This document shows positions 1 to 12,636 of a stretch of 64,000 bases of DNA, in pieces. Origin of the DNA: Castanea sativa (lineage: Eukaryota > Streptophyta > Magnoliopsida > Fagales > Fagaceae). Location: the NCBI RefSeq assembly GCF_040712315.1, contig NC_134013.1, positions 79,490,001 to 79,554,000 on the forward strand. The letters run 5' to 3'. The stretch's first letter is position 1. Each line of letters starts with the position of its first letter. Made by a program: the position numbers and the translations under genes. Under the pieces are notes generated by a model that saw only the letters and a program-made list of their open reading frames with translations, searched no databases and was not told the DNA's origin.

Positions 1-718
1 TATATTTAAAACAAAAGGACATGTCTAGTTAAAAAAATACTGGAGGTAAGTCAAACTCTTAATAGATTACATATTTCTCCCTCAATCATTCATGTTTGCA
101 AATTTCAAGATAACTAGTGCTCCAAAGGGCATAATAATAAAAGCTCAACTATGAGTTGTAATGCATACTTAAAAAAAAAAAAATACACATGGTTAATGAT
201 TCATTTGCTTACCCACACAAAAATATATTGTCATTATATGTGCTTTTTTTACTTTATTTTTTAGAAATATGTATAAAAATATTATTTAATAAGACATTAA
301 ATGCATTTTAATCACTGTCGGGTATTCAGTTGTTTTTTCGGTTCTATGTTACACCAACTGTAATTTAATCCTGCATAACAAATTCATGGTTCTAAGCTTT
401 ATAATTAATGTGTCCTATTAAAGGGTTCCTATGGAAGCTTCTTTATTGTTCATTTCCAGAAGCGACATAAGTGATGGTAATTGTTAGGTAATAATAAATA
501 GTAATACATTGCACCTATTTTATGGTCCATAAAGTCGGTAAGTTCTCATGCTCTACTTTCACATTTTTGCTTATCACTCTCATGTTCTAACTACCATCCA
601 AATCTAATAAAAGAGAGAGACGAAAAAAAAGTGTCCAAATTAAAACAAACAGAAACTTAACCACCACATTTACTTGTTGCTCTCTTCAACTCCTTATCTA
701 CTTATATCACCACCTCAC
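1..718. other. AT-rich intergenic DNA upstream of the SAM-domain gene
   Basis: This stretch is AT-rich with poly-A runs and no convincing ORF. The last 150 bp must hold the promoter and 5' leader of the gene that follows. I could not pick a clear TATA box at the expected distance, so no promoter is called. Confidence 0.5.
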
Positions 719-1627
719 ATGAGAGGAATTGAGGATCACATGGCAAAGCATTTAGCCATGGATTGGTTCTCTTGGTTATCCAAGAGTAGCCTTGAGCCCT
801 CACTCATATATGAGTATGGCCTTGCTTTTGCTCGCAACGAACTCCAATATGAGGATATAAGCTACTTCAACCATGAGTTTCTTCAGAGCATGGGCATTTC
901 TGTGGCTAAACACAGGCTAGAGATTCTCAAGCTTGCTAGGAAGGAAAACAGTGGTGGCGCAGGTACATTTTCTGGGCTCTTCTTAGCAATCAACAAGACC
1001 AAGAGGTGCTTGAACAAGTGCATTAACAAGTTGGTTTTTCGTGAGGATGTTGCTTTCAAAGCCACTCCTCATGAGCTGGTACATTATCCAGAGCAATATT
1101 GGAAAGGTGGATTCTTAAGGAGGCAAAAGAGTGAAGAGATCAAGGATGAGAGACCAGTGCTAACAAAGAGAAGCATAACTCTATCAGGACCTCTGGATAG
1201 GGTGCAAGAGAGGATGATAGCTAATTCCAGAAGCTTGAAATTATCTGGGCCTCTTGATGGAAAGGTGCAAGAGAAATTGATGTACAATTCAAAGAGCCCA
1301 AGATTGTCTGGGCCTATGGATAGAAGGGTGCAAGAGAAAATGATGTTCACAGCTAGGAGCCCAAAATTACCAGGACCCATTGATGGATGGGTGCCTGAGA
1401 GGTTGACAGTCAAAACAACTAAGAATCCAAAGCTATCCGGGCCTTTGGATGGAAGAGTACAAGACAGGTATGTGGTCACAAGTAGGAGTCCAAAGTCATC
1501 TGGACCATTGGATGGAAGAGTTGCAAGTCCAATGGCTAACATTCAATATAAGCAGGAAAAGTTGGATGTTGAGTATGATGATCATTCACTATGGGCTACA
1601 TTGTTTCATGATATGAAACCCACTTGA
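719..1627 (+). CDS. SAM-domain protein with C-terminal SGPLD repeats
   Basis: This single-exon gene encodes about 302 aa. A sterile alpha motif (SAM) domain lies near the N-terminus, roughly residues 14-75. It contains the motif MDWFSWLSK, then YFNHEFLQSMGI and HRLEILKLAR, which match the helix 3-5 region of plant SAM proteins. SAM domains usually mediate homo- or hetero-oligomerisation. A basic linker follows (about 76-150). Six repeats of about 20-22 aa, centred on SGPLD(G)RVQE, run from about residue 152 to 266. The fourth repeat is PGPID, a variant. The tail is acidic and aromatic. Three in-frame ATGs are possible (719, 740, 758). The one at 758 has the best context (GCCATGG) and begins exactly at MDWFSWL, so the true protein may be 13 residues shorter. 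The frame is open further upstream but has no ATG there. The family is recognised from memory of plant SAM proteins; the function of this member is not known. Confidence 0.85.
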   Translation: MRGIEDHMAKHLAMDWFSWLSKSSLEPSLIYEYGLAFARNELQYEDISYFNHEFLQSMGISVAKHRLEILKLARKENSGGAGTFSGLFLAINKTKRCLNKCINKLVFREDVAFKATPHELVHYPEQYWKGGFLRRQKSEEIKDERPVLTKRSITLSGPLDRVQERMIANSRSLKLSGPLDGKVQEKLMYNSKSPRLSGPMDRRVQEKMMFTARSPKLPGPIDGWVPERLTVKTTKNPKLSGPLDGRVQDRYVVTSRSPKSSGPLDGRVASPMANIQYKQEKLDVEYDDHSLWATLFHDMKPT

Positions 1628-3334
1628 GTTTTTGTGCTTTTTCTTGGGGTATGTTTCTGGCTACTTTCTCTTCTATTCTCTCTCCCTATTTCTTACTCTT
1701 AAAATTGTGAGAGATGGTTCCTAATGGTTCTTCACGTTATGGACAAAATTTGTATGGCTTTTGAGGTTTGTTTACCCTTTGTACTATATGTTCGGAGTGC
1801 ACTAATATATTGGCTTTTTTAGTATAGAAGAAGACGGTTTGAGCATTATTATTGGTTTATCCCATCTTGAATTTGTAATTTGTAAATTGCATCAATACTC
1901 CAGATTGTGACTCTCATGCGTTGATAGAGAAAGAAAAGCCCTTGTTACGTTTGTTCCTTAAGTTTGACCCATGTGTTTGTGACTTTTTGAATAGTTATGT
2001 TACGTTATTAAAGATATTATTATTTATTTGAAAAAAAAAAAAGACGTTATCACATGATTTGACAATAGGAAAATTTAGGAAGAGGTAGTTGATTGGTTTT
2101 GCATTACAAATAAGGTTGATGATATAACAAATTTTTTTTTCACAAATATTAGTTAAGATGCCATGTTATGATTGAAATATAATGAAAGAAATAATGTTAG
2201 TGGTGTTTTCATATAAAAGTGATGTTATAGTAATCATAATCTATCTAATAAATCAACAAATTGTAAAAAACAAATTGTGAAAAAAAAAGGTTAAATTTAT
2301 TATCTCTCTAACATTATTATTGTTGATACCTTATTATTATAATGGTTCCATAAAGTCACGTTCATTTAATTCAAGTGGTACACTATAAACCTAATAGCTT
2401 TTTGTTTGCCCCACAAGCTAACGATAAAAATAAAAGAGCATGTGGAGGGATTAATGGCCTTAATCCCAACTGCACGCTTACCATAAGCTATAAATATTTG
2501 GTTAAATCTCGGATTCAGTTCAAAATGATAGCCCCCTTTATTGGTTTTCTTTCTGGTCATGCGTTTCTATCATTTTCAAACTGCCTTATTGAACCACACC
2601 TTTGATCAGCAGCCTATAATATATCACTTTCTTTCTAATCATGCATCTTCAACCATCTTGGCCAAGTATAACATATCATAATGATTAATAAAAAAAGTAG
2701 TTGGTGTGCACCGATATTCTAGGATATTTTTGCGTACACATTCTCATCATAATAAAAGGAAAAGACGAGTGCACACACAAACATAATATAATATATAAAA
2801 TTTTAAAGAATTAATCAATTATCGTAGTCTTACTATATCTTAACCTAATTTTTTAAGAATTATCATATCGTTTTGTCTGTTTGTATCTGCTTCCGTAGTC
2901 GACGCTTCTTAGGCACATACACAAAAAACTGGAGCATGATTTAAATTCTTAGGTGGAGTACATTACTTCTTGTCTAGAAAATGGGATTAGAAGCCAGTCT
3001 CTGAAATTGAATAGATAGTTAAGTAAATAAACCGTTTTCAGTACTTGGCAATACGGTGGTACAGGTCTAAAATACAAGCACTCCATCTCCATGGACTGGT
3101 TTCTGTTAAGAGGTTAAATATTTTTGTACGTTGACAAGATCCTACACCTAGTGGATGGGGGGCCATGTGGCCCAATTTTTTATTTATTTATAATGATATG
3201 GACAAATAGCAAGCGTTGCAAGTAGCATTTGTCTATAATACATTATATTTAACATGTGGCAATACATTTAATCCTAAATTAATGATATATTATAAATATT
3301 TTGTATTTAATACTCTTATAGGTTGGGTTCAAAT
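1628..3334. other. Intergenic DNA downstream of the SAM-domain gene
   Basis: The first 250 bp is T-rich and probably holds the 3' UTR of the upstream gene. The rest is AT-rich with short open frames that have no recognisable protein character. No repeat family could be named here. Confidence 0.4.
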
Positions 3335-3700
3335 TACACTTAGTTTAACTTTAAGTAATATTACATCACTCAATATTTTTTAATTAGATGAGAAATTTGA
3401 CAAATTCACCGCTAGATTACATTATCTTCGTATATTTTCTATACTTACAAAATTTCAAGATGATTAAAAATTGATAGCAATGTCATCAATCAATTGTTTA
3501 AATTCAAAATTTTGTAGTTTAAAAATAATGCATAAAAGATGAGTTTATAAGTCAAATGATAAATAACATCCAATTAACATGAAAATTGGCATGAATATTC
3601 AGAAAATATAGAACATGTAATTCAAATGTGGGATTTCAAAATATAAATTCTATAACAAATAATTGAGTGGTGTAACATTACTTAGAGTTACACCATGTGT
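3335..3700. mobile_element. MITE (about 365 bp, inverted ends)
   Basis: The two ends are imperfect inverted repeats of about 40 bp. The left end has TAAGTAATATTACATCACTC near 3352-3371. The right end, read on the other strand, has TAAGTAATGTTACACCACTC. The interior is AT-rich and non-coding. Size, ends and lack of coding capacity fit a miniature inverted-repeat transposable element. The superfamily is not assigned because I could not fix the target duplication. Confidence 0.6.
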
Positions 3701-4238
3701 TTATTCTCAAATTCTAAAATGTGAATAGTAAATATATATATAATTAAAAAATAGAATAATCTTTTTATAAAAAAAAATCACTTATATTTGAAGCCCCTAC
3801 AAACGTTGGATACAATTTTTTTTTTAAAAAAATTGTAACTTTTGCCTACTCATCTCCTCCAACAATCAAAAAAATAAAAACCTTAAATTTTATTAATAAA
3901 CTATAATCTCACTATATATTAACACATAACACTATGAATTCCAATTGCAACAAAAGAGTTTTGACAAAGGTATATTGGTTTTGTTAACTTTTATTCTTTC
4001 CACGTTCTATCAAATTTCTTTTCCTTTTTTAAGTTATTTTCTATTTTCTTTGACAAATAATAAAAATATAGAAAATAGTTTATTTTAACATTATTGTTAA
4101 TATTCTTCATAGATAGAAACTTACCAAGAAAGAAATCGAAATTCTTGATCAACGGAGGAATTCAACAAATTTTTGAAGGCAAGATAAAAAGAGACATGCA
4201 ATCCGCAAGTTTCCATTCTCTTGATGCTGATGGAGTTT
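3701..4238. other. AT-rich spacer
   Basis: AT-rich, non-coding. About 50 bp just left of the LTR (near 4185-4238) resembles a stretch just right of it (near 5060-5110), sharing TTGATG.TGATGGAGTT. An older local duplication may have been the insertion site. Confidence 0.35.
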
Positions 4239-5021
4239 TGTAAGAGCTAGAACTAGACCTCCTATTCACTAATAGTGGAAGAGGGCCCAACAAACCCAAC
4301 ACAATATATTTGTAAGAGAATGGGTTAGATAAGAGTGTAGCTCGGTAAATCAAGTATGAGCCTTAACTGTTCAGATTCAAGCCAAGAAGATAAACACAAT
4401 ATTTAAAGTAAGCTTTCCTCGGTCGTATCAGAGGAAGAAGTGTACTTCTATTTACTCAAGTTGTTTCAATACAAGATGTTCCTTTTTTGTTTTTTTCTTC
4501 CCCTGCCCCCTCTCACGGGGGCCCTTTCCTTATATAGTTCTACCCTCTTCAATCCCAACCTTCCACTTGTTGATCATATAGGCAATCTTTTCAATGCTTG
4601 TCCCATCAAAGACCTCCTGTAAGCTTTTTGAGTAGCTATGAATTGAGACATCCTTACTTAGGGGTCATTTCCATATAAATGCGGCTAGTTGGTTAGGCGC
4701 AGAATATTTAATGTAGTGGTAACAGCTTCATTCTCAGATATTTCCTAGGTTATTGTAGGCTCCTTCTCCTGAAACTTATCTTTAGAAGTATAGTTGCTCC
4801 TTGCCCAGTATCCTATAAGCATCTGCGTTCTAATCTTCCATAATGCCTTCCCGAGGAAGCCTAGCCCCTTGGGAGACACCACTAGCTCGCTATCATTTTT
4901 CCTTCTCCTCGGCCTATTGACCTTGATACTTGTTAAACCTCTCGACCATCCTCGGGTTCCCATAGGCCCTCGGGGATGGCCCACAACTCAACACTCCTGC
5001 TTGACTCATTTTACCCTCACA
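4239..5021 (-). mobile_element. LTR without internal region, Tat-type Ty3/gypsy, reverse orientation
   Basis: This stretch begins TGTAAGAG and ends CCCTCACA, so it has TG...CA termini. Read on the minus strand it follows the order of the LTR at 60432-61204: a TGTGAGGGTAAAA start, a block with GAAATATCTGAG, a block with AGCCGCAT, a TATATAAGGAAAGG promoter-like box, and an end in TTGGGCC...CTTACA. At 783 bp it matches the LTR length of the family. No gag or pol flanks it, so it is probably a solo LTR. No clean 5-bp target duplication is visible, so a truncated or rearranged insertion is also possible. Confidence 0.75.
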
Positions 5022-5615
5022 ATTTGGAAACTTCCTTTTTAATTAGTGATAAAATGAGAGGTACAAAGCTTCTCACTGCATTTATCTTGATGTTGATGGA
5101 GTTCTATTATTGTTGATGTTCTCCGTAGATAAGCTTACAAGTTACAATTGCTTTTTTTAGTTTTTGTTATACATCAAATCTAATGTCATTTTTGTTATTA
5201 ACAATTGGTGTGTAGACTTTTTTTATATACATTTTTTCAATGATTTATTTATTTATTTATTTAAATATAAAGGACCACATAAAATAACAACAAAAAACTT
5301 TTTCGTATACAATAAATAATAACACATTCTCTCAAATAAGTAGCCTTTGTTTTTTAATAACATGTGTACTTAGCTTCACCATATTGTAAAAAAAAAAAAA
5401 GATTTTTAGATTTAAAAAATATATATATATAATTTTTCTTCTCTTATAATTTCTAAGTTGATAAAAATCTTAATTTGATTAAAATCCAAATTCTTTATCT
5501 TATCTATGTAATTCTTATTTTTTACATGTAGTGTATTATAAAAAATGCAGCAACTTTCTTATTTTTTTAATTACTACACTACACGTAAAAAGAAAACACA
5601 CACACACACACACAC

Positions 5616-5657
<42 letters not shown>

Positions 5658-6507
5658 AGTCTAATGCATCTTAAATTGCAGCAACATATATTACACTAAA
5701 AAAAAGAGGTGTAATGCATCTTAAATTGCAGAAACGTAGAGACATAGTGTAATCTTATTCTTCTTCTTCTTTTTTTTTAATTACTACACTAAAAAAAAGG
5801 TCTAACCATATTGCAGATTTTTTTTTAGGAAGAATTTTTTTTTCAGATTTAAATTGATAAGACACATTAAAAAAAGGAAAAAAAAAAAAAAAACCTTGGA
5901 AAATGGATAAGATGAATAATTTACTTAGATTAGGATTGTGTAATCATTAGTATTTTATTTAAAATTAAAAATTAAAAATTATAGATAAAAAATAATTTTG
6001 GAAAAAAATACAAGCTGTTTATTAGAATTTCACATAGAATTGGTGTTTCTTTAATTCCAAACCATCTAATAATTTCTCTTATAATTTAACTTCAATATAA
6101 TTTGAAATTCTATGTCTAATTGAACTCTCCCAAGTCCTAACTTCCAAGTTTTTTGGATAAACATTCATCCTAAGTGATGAGTTTTATGTTTTGTTCTTTT
6201 TTTTAAAATGTTAATTGTGATAATTTTTTAATACATATCTTATTCCTAATAATTCTATTTCTCTTATAATTTCTAAATTGATTAGAAATCTAGCATCTTC
6301 ACAATTGAAAATTCTCTATATATACGATTTTTTTACTGTATTCTTATATATTTATATGTACAACTTCTTCATATACGGCTTCTTTCTTTCTCTTTTTTTT
6401 TTTTTTTTTTTTATTATAAATTTTTTGGAGATAGAAACACTACTTATTGTTCTAATTGATTTTTTCTCTCCCAATTATTAATAATAAGTTGTATTCTTTT
6501 TGTTTTT
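5022..6507. other. AT-rich intergenic DNA with simple repeats
   Basis: Very AT-rich. Within it lie an (AC)n-(AT)n run, homopolymer tracts and a short duplicated phrase (AATGCATCTTAAATTGCAG at about 5662 and 5711). No gene is supported. Confidence 0.5.
5595..5655. repeat. Compound (AC)n-(AT)n microsatellite
   Basis: About 22 AC dinucleotides run directly into about 16 AT dinucleotides. This is a usual compound microsatellite. Confidence 0.9.
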
Positions 6508-7883
6508 AGTAGAATGTTTTATTAAAACCACACTATTACGTGGTATGTTTCTATTTTTATTTTTTATGTTTTGCTTATGAGTCATAAATACAATTATAAT
6601 CCATGAAATCAATTATATCAACTTCTATAAATATTTCACCTTTATGATTTGTAGGGGTAAAGGGCCTAGAAAAGAATATTGAGTCGTGGGCTGTATTTGA
6701 GGATATTAGGTCGTCTGAGGGCAAATTGACATTAACGAGGACATACAAATTAGTAAGCTATGGAAGAGATCTGGTCGTAAAGGAGTGAGAATGAGGTCCG
6801 AGGAGAAATACCTCCTACGCTAAGCAGAGTAGGGGTCAACAATCCGGCCTTTCATCAAGGATGAGGCACTAGACGTTCATGTTGGTAGGGATAAGCATCA
6901 GATGGGGATAAGACAAAGGAACGATGAGAAATATCTGAGAGGAAAGCTGCTAACACCGCATTGAATTCTTTGCAGCTAACTCTCTGACCGCATTAATGTG
7001 GAAGTAATACCTGAACAGTAACCTCCAGCCTTAGAACTACTCATGAAGACTTTAGGGAAGTGCTGATGGGACAAGTATCAAAGCCAACAATCTGGTCTAC
7101 ACGTGGAGGGTTGAGATGAAGTGGTGAAGGTGAATATAAAGAAGGAAATCCCCGTTACAAAGGGATTATCAGATAATCTAGAAATGGAGAGAAATAATTG
7201 TATACTCAAAAACTGTAATTATGCTTAAATCTGCGATAAATATATAAGAACTACCATCTTTGGACTTTGCCAAGGAGGATTTTCTTTGCATTGAACTTTT
7301 TTTCCTTACTTTCAAATATCATTTAGCCTACTGTGATTACTGTTCAACACCTTGGAGTTCAGTTGCTAGCCTACACCTTGGAGTTCAGTTGCTAGCCTAC
7401 TTTCTATAAATTCATTGTTTTTGGCTCATTAGGCCTTAGTCCTTTTCACTTTTGGGCTTTTCAAGCAAAACGTGTCCTTACATCATTTTTCAGGCATCAA
7501 TTATTATTTGAGTTTTTTTTTTTGTAGAATGTTTTATCAAAACCACTATCCACTCTATTACAGGTGTCTTTATTCTCTTTATTTTTGTTTTCTATGGTTC
7601 TATTTATGAGTTATAAAGTCAATTTTAAATCTATGAAATTCATTATATAAGCCTATATAAATATTTCACATTTATGATTTGTCATTAGTTATTATTTGAG
7701 TTGGCTTTGTTTGTAGTAGAATGCTTTAGCAAAGTCACCATCCATATTATTATAGGTATGTTTCTCTTCTTTGTTATTTTTGTGTTTGTGTTTTTTTAAT
7801 TTATGGTTTTTCTTATGAGTCATTAAAAGCATGAAATATATTATATAAACCTCTATAAATATTTCACCTACATGATTTGTCCG
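6508..7883 (+). repeat. Tandem repeat of about 190 bp, interrupted by an LTR
   Basis: Three diverged units share GTAGAATG.TTTA.(C/T)AAA near the start and ATAAATATTTCAC....ATGATTTG at the end. They lie at about 6508-6649, 7494-7682 and 7684-7880. A partial fourth follows with ATCAATTATTATTTGAGTT near 7886. The LTR at 6650-7482 sits between the first and second units. Confidence 0.65.
6650..7482 (+). mobile_element. Solo LTR, Tat-type Ty3/gypsy
   Basis: The 833-bp element starts TGTAGGGGTAAAGG and ends GTCCTTACA. It carries the family landmarks: GGCCTAG near the start, ACCGCATTAATGTGGA in the middle, a TATAAAGAAGG box near 7135, and TTGGCTCATTAGGCC near the end. The flanks are TGATT on the left and TCATT on the right, a 5-bp target duplication with one mismatch. 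No internal region is attached. Its closest relative in the window is the LTR at 34.4-35.2 kb. Confidence 0.8.
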
Positions 7884-9252
7884 CATCAATTATTATTTGA
7901 GTTAAACTTAAAGTTATGGAGATTTATCCTTTTATTGCTATACTATTCTTCCTTTTTATCCTACAAAAATATGTTTAGTTTTTTTCTTCTTCTTCTTTTT
8001 TGGTTTTGCATTTATGAATTATTTTTACTCATCTTTCCCCCCCCCCCCCCCCTCATAGGCTTTATCTATTAATTATTTAAGAGTTATCAAATTTTGTATT
8101 TCCTTCTACACCAAGAGTTTCATCTTTTTTATTTCTAGATTGTATTTGAGTTATGCTTATATGTGCATTATTGAATTAAATTAATTTTCTTGAATAGTAA
8201 AATTTTTATGTTACTATTTTTCATTTTTATTTTTGTTGTTAGTAATATTATATGTGTGCGCTGCAAAATGTCATTATAAGACAACTAATAAGTTAGAAGA
8301 GAATTATGTTTATTTTTTTGGCAAATGAAATACCTTTGGTTAAGTTTCCATAGGTTTTAATTATTAAATTTAGGAATTTTTTTTCATATAAATATGTTGT
8401 GTGATTGCATACTTTTAAGAACAATAATTTATAGGCAATTTATATTCTCTAGATTCAAGAGATTATTAATTTATTATTTCTTAACAAAATTATACTAAAA
8501 GTTTTTAACTAAAACTGTGTAACGCACAAGCATAATACTAGTCACTAATATAGTTGTAATTTCACGTTCACTTGCCTATGATTTAAGCTAAAGTTCTCAA
8601 ATTTTAAAGCAAGGAAAATCTTGTCTATAGTTTATTTTGTGTTCCTTTGTTTTCATTCCATGTATCAAACCATCAACAGCACTATTTTTAACAGCCAGAT
8701 TACATAACCAGCTCAATTACCATGCTGGGATGCACTAAGGAGATAAGTTTCAACCATGTCATGCACTCAAAACAACATTCCATTGAAATATACAACAACA
8801 ATAAAGTCTCAAACCCAAATGTTTAAAATCGGTTATATAGACCCCCTCAGTAGATTAGATGGGGTTGGCTATATGTATTAGGAGACAGCCCAACAATTAT
8901 CTATAGCAGTTCCATTCATAATAAAGTGATTATATTTTACATATTATTAATCTATCACAACCCTCCTCCTTTTTCCAGATTTGGAATCGGCTGTGAGAGA
9001 AAATATATGACACTAAGCACAACACACATGTAGAGTTATTTATTAATATATAGTAATGAAAAATTGCATTTTATATTATAACAAGCATATGCTTTAAATA
9101 TATCATTTGAGCTGATATGTGAGTTGGACTGCTGACTGGCGCTCAAACATGCACTGCATTTGATGAGTGTTCAATAAGCCCGAAAGTAGCATCCAAAGAT
9201 GTGCTTCGGCAACAATGGCTACCGAATGGATATATGCTCAACCCCATTAACC
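7884..9252. other. Intergenic DNA, including the 3' flank of the MFS transporter gene
   Basis: AT-rich and without a coding frame of note. A run of 16 C residues lies at 8037-8052, rare in such DNA. The last few hundred bases (about 8950-9252) should contain the 3' UTR of the minus-strand transporter gene. No polyadenylation signal is assigned. Confidence 0.45.
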
Positions 9253-12200
9253 TCAATGACTTGTGCTCTGTGGTAGCCGGAAGGAGCCCCCTGAATAAAG
9301 CATTTGGTAAACAGGCTTTATCCTTTTAGTCAAAATAATGCTTAAGAAAGTGCCCACACCACAGACAGCAGCCAGAACCAGGAAGGTGAGTCTAAAACAA
9401 TTTGGACCCAAGCAGGTGAGACTTGAACCAATCCGATTAAGTCCATGCTGTTTAGCTGCCTCGTTATCATATATATACCCTGCTAGCAGACCTGAAAAAA
9501 GGAAAGCACCAATAGGATTCCCTAGGGCCATGAAATTGCTTAGTAAACCGAAATGCTTCAAGCCAAATAGCTCAGAGACAGTTGGGAGCATGACAGAAAA
9601 TTGAACGCCAAAGCAGATCCCAAGAAGTGCAGTTGCAATATAAAGAGTGCCATCCATTGCAGAAGCAAACATAAGGTATGTGATAATCATGATTATTTGA
9701 GTAAAGGTCATCCAAACTGTCCGAGGAAGTGTCCTTGACCTGCAATGAATAGAGCGCTGCAATAAATTACAATGACAACCAATTGGAATAATAGGGATGT
9801 AGGGAGTACTTTGCAGCACTTACAACAACATGCTGATACTAATTTCCTGTAACAGCAAATTATTGGAGACAATTAGCTGAGTCGACTATGCAAGGTTTAT
9901 AGAAAGCACAAGCCATATTTTCTTGCGAGGAGTTAGCAAGGTTTAACTGAAAGTGTAAATATAACTTTATTGCTGATATTCAATGACCAATCTATAAATT
10001 TGATAGGAGGAGATATATGTAACATCCATAAAAGAGTCATTTTTCTTGAGAAGATTCCATGCATTGTAAAATCATTAATGTGCCTAATTATCGACAATTT
10101 TTTGTTGATTTTAATATAGAACTCTTCAGCTTAATAATTGATTTAGATCAGAGACATGTACGGTAAGCAAACCTAATAGTAAGCACCCTGCTTCAGTCAA
10201 TAATCTCTGTGACAAACCATGAAGATAGATGGTACTGACCTGACAAAATGTTCAGAGACAACTCCACCACCAAGACGACCCACAAAATTGCAAAAGCTGA
10301 AGAGAGACACCAAGATTTTGGTCTCATGAACACCTTGTGCAATCCCTATCTGTGCTAGATTATTAAGAACAGTCACCCCAGAACCAACCCCAACAAAATA
10401 AACCAAGAACAGAAGCCAGAAGTCTGCCTTGACTACAGCTTCACTAAATTTAAAATCTTCCCCCCTTTTGGGCCTCCTCTTCTTCTTCACTGCCCCCTCA
10501 CCCTCAGCAAGAAGCATAGCCACCTCAGACACATCCTCATTTTCATGAAAACTTCCTAGGTTTTTTGCTGATGAAGATGGTGTCAGCAGTGCTTCAGTTT
10601 TGTCTGAATTGCTTTCTCCTTGAACCAGACCGTCTGAAGACCCAATTAATTGGTCTAGTGTCCCTGATTTGCTTGTTCTCATGGGGTTCAGTGTCATTTT
10701 TACAGGAATTGCAAGTGGAGCCATGAGAAGTAGAATCATTATAAAAACAAAAGTATAGGAAATTAGAGGAGTTAAAGAATATGTATCAGCCATTATCGTG
10801 GTCGTCAGAAGATATAAGCCAAGCACAATACTTGAAGCTTGGATGAAAAGAAAATGGCAATGCTCCTCAGAGTCATCACCAGAAGCTGGAGCACATGGCC
10901 TGACAAAGTACATCATAATGAAACATAGAACAGGAATCCCAATTGCAAGGAACAACAAAAGGTTAGAAGAGGAACTATGAAGCAGCACACTGTAAATTTC
11001 TGTAAAAACCGCAGCACTGAGCCCCACATAACCTTTGAGAATACCTGCAACAGTTCCTCGACTGAGAGGGAAGTTTCTCATGTTGGTCACAATAACAGCA
11101 GTGCTAAACCAAGCATTACTATTAGCAGCAACACAAAGAGCAAGCCATAACTGTGATATCATAAAAGGAAGAAGATTACATTTAGATCTGTTGGCGAAAA
11201 GTATCTTATTTGAGCTAACTAAATGCACCAACAACCACATTTCCCAAAATAAATCTCCACAAAATTGATGTGCCAAAAGAAGCTACCTATATGCTCACAT
11301 ATGACTGAGAAACTTGAATTTCTTTACAGTTCAAGTGGATGGAAGTCTTTGAAGAAATAATTTGGATTTCAATTTTTGGTTCAAATAACTTCAATAAAGC
11401 ATGAAAGGGAAAAAAGATTCTATTGATAAAATTCATGGATGGGTTTAAGCTTTATTAATATGTTCATTTGAAATGAACGGGTGTATGAGTATGATATTAT
11501 TCAAATCAATAACATCACAAGTGCTTTTGAGCAGAATCATATAAGCTCAGACTCATGGTGTGTTGTTCAGATCCATATTCAAGCCATTATCCTCAAATCC
11601 AAATGAAACCCAAGGGAATAATATTTCTCCATGCCAGATAAACAGTTAGACTTATGACTCATTATTTAAAATTTTCAACAAATGGAAGTTTATTTTAGTT
11701 ACAGAAGAGGTAAGAATCCTATTTCCACCAGTAGTAACTTCTGGTTGATTCACTCATTTGAAGGGTAACTAATAGAGGATGCCCCTTTGAGCCAGAAATA
11801 TGACACCTCAGTTTGCAATTTCCTCCACACACACACACACATACACAAAGTATCCCCATTTCTGAGTCATGAATTAAAGGATCGTGAGTTTGAGAACTAA
11901 GGATGAAGAAAAGAAGACAACCTCAGATGGTACAGGTTTCAGATGAGTCCTACTCCTATCTCATATATTAATTATATAGGATTCATTCACCACTACCTTA
12001 GGAAACTTTATAGCATTTTATAATTATACCTATCATTCCATTAGGAAACAAGATTAGAATGAAACTATGTACATATATTGAACCGATTAAATTAGTTGAC
12101 ATCAATAAAATCTACTACCCAAAAAAGGGAAAAGCATTAATCCCATCCACACAACACATACTCAGATAACATTTTTGAACTCCTAATCCAATTAATCATT

Positions 12201-12636
12201 TAAAAAAAGTATCCAAGAGAACCCACGAAGAACTCATTAATTGAAATTATCCAGGAACCAAAATTAACAAAAGGGTATGCCAAATAAATAAATAAAACAC
12301 GAACTTACTTACCAACCAATAAGGAAGGGAAAGAACAGTACGGCTGACAGCGAGAAAGAGAACCCCATAACCAAAGAAACAGAAGACAGAACCAATGATG
12401 AGAACAACCCAAGGAGGAAACTTGTCACAAACTACGCCTGGAAGAAGGCCAACGTTTTCACCAATATCGTTGGCCACACCGATCATGGTAAGCTGGTGCT
12501 GGTTAAAACCCAGAACCGATTTCAAGGAATGAGAGTAAAGTGGAAAAGTGTATGCATTGCCTGATGCAATTTCAACCCAAACTGCGGCTCCTAGCCCCAC
12601 CCATGGAGGCCTTGTTCCTGCTTTCAGTACCGCCAT
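9253..12636 (-). CDS. NFD4/nodulin-like MFS transporter, three exons
   Basis: Three minus-strand exons join to 1,722 nt (573 aa plus stop): 12636-12313, 11150-10240 and 9739-9253. Intron 1 (1,162 bp) has donor GTAAGT and acceptor ATCACAG and is phase 0. Intron 2 (500 bp) has donor GTCAGT and acceptor TTGCAG and splits an Arg codon. Exon 1 carries the Nodulin-like/MFS signature, with GNAYTFPLYS, then GVANDIGENVGLLPG. Exon 2 adds NMRNFPLSRGTVAGILKGY and, after a long polar loop with KKKRRPKRGEDFKF, the start of the second MFS half (WLLFLVYFVGVGSG; NFVGRLGGG). Exon 3 has PRTVWM, LPTVSELFGLKHFG and the last helices. This is the full layout of NUCLEAR FUSION DEFECTIVE 4-like proteins, which are membrane carriers. 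Substrate and exact membrane are unknown. Splice joins restore family-like sequence on both sides, so I regard the gene as intact. Confidence 0.92.

Noticed and set aside
4745..5042. Short frames on both strands
   Set aside because: They lie inside the LTR at 4239-5021, which is non-coding.
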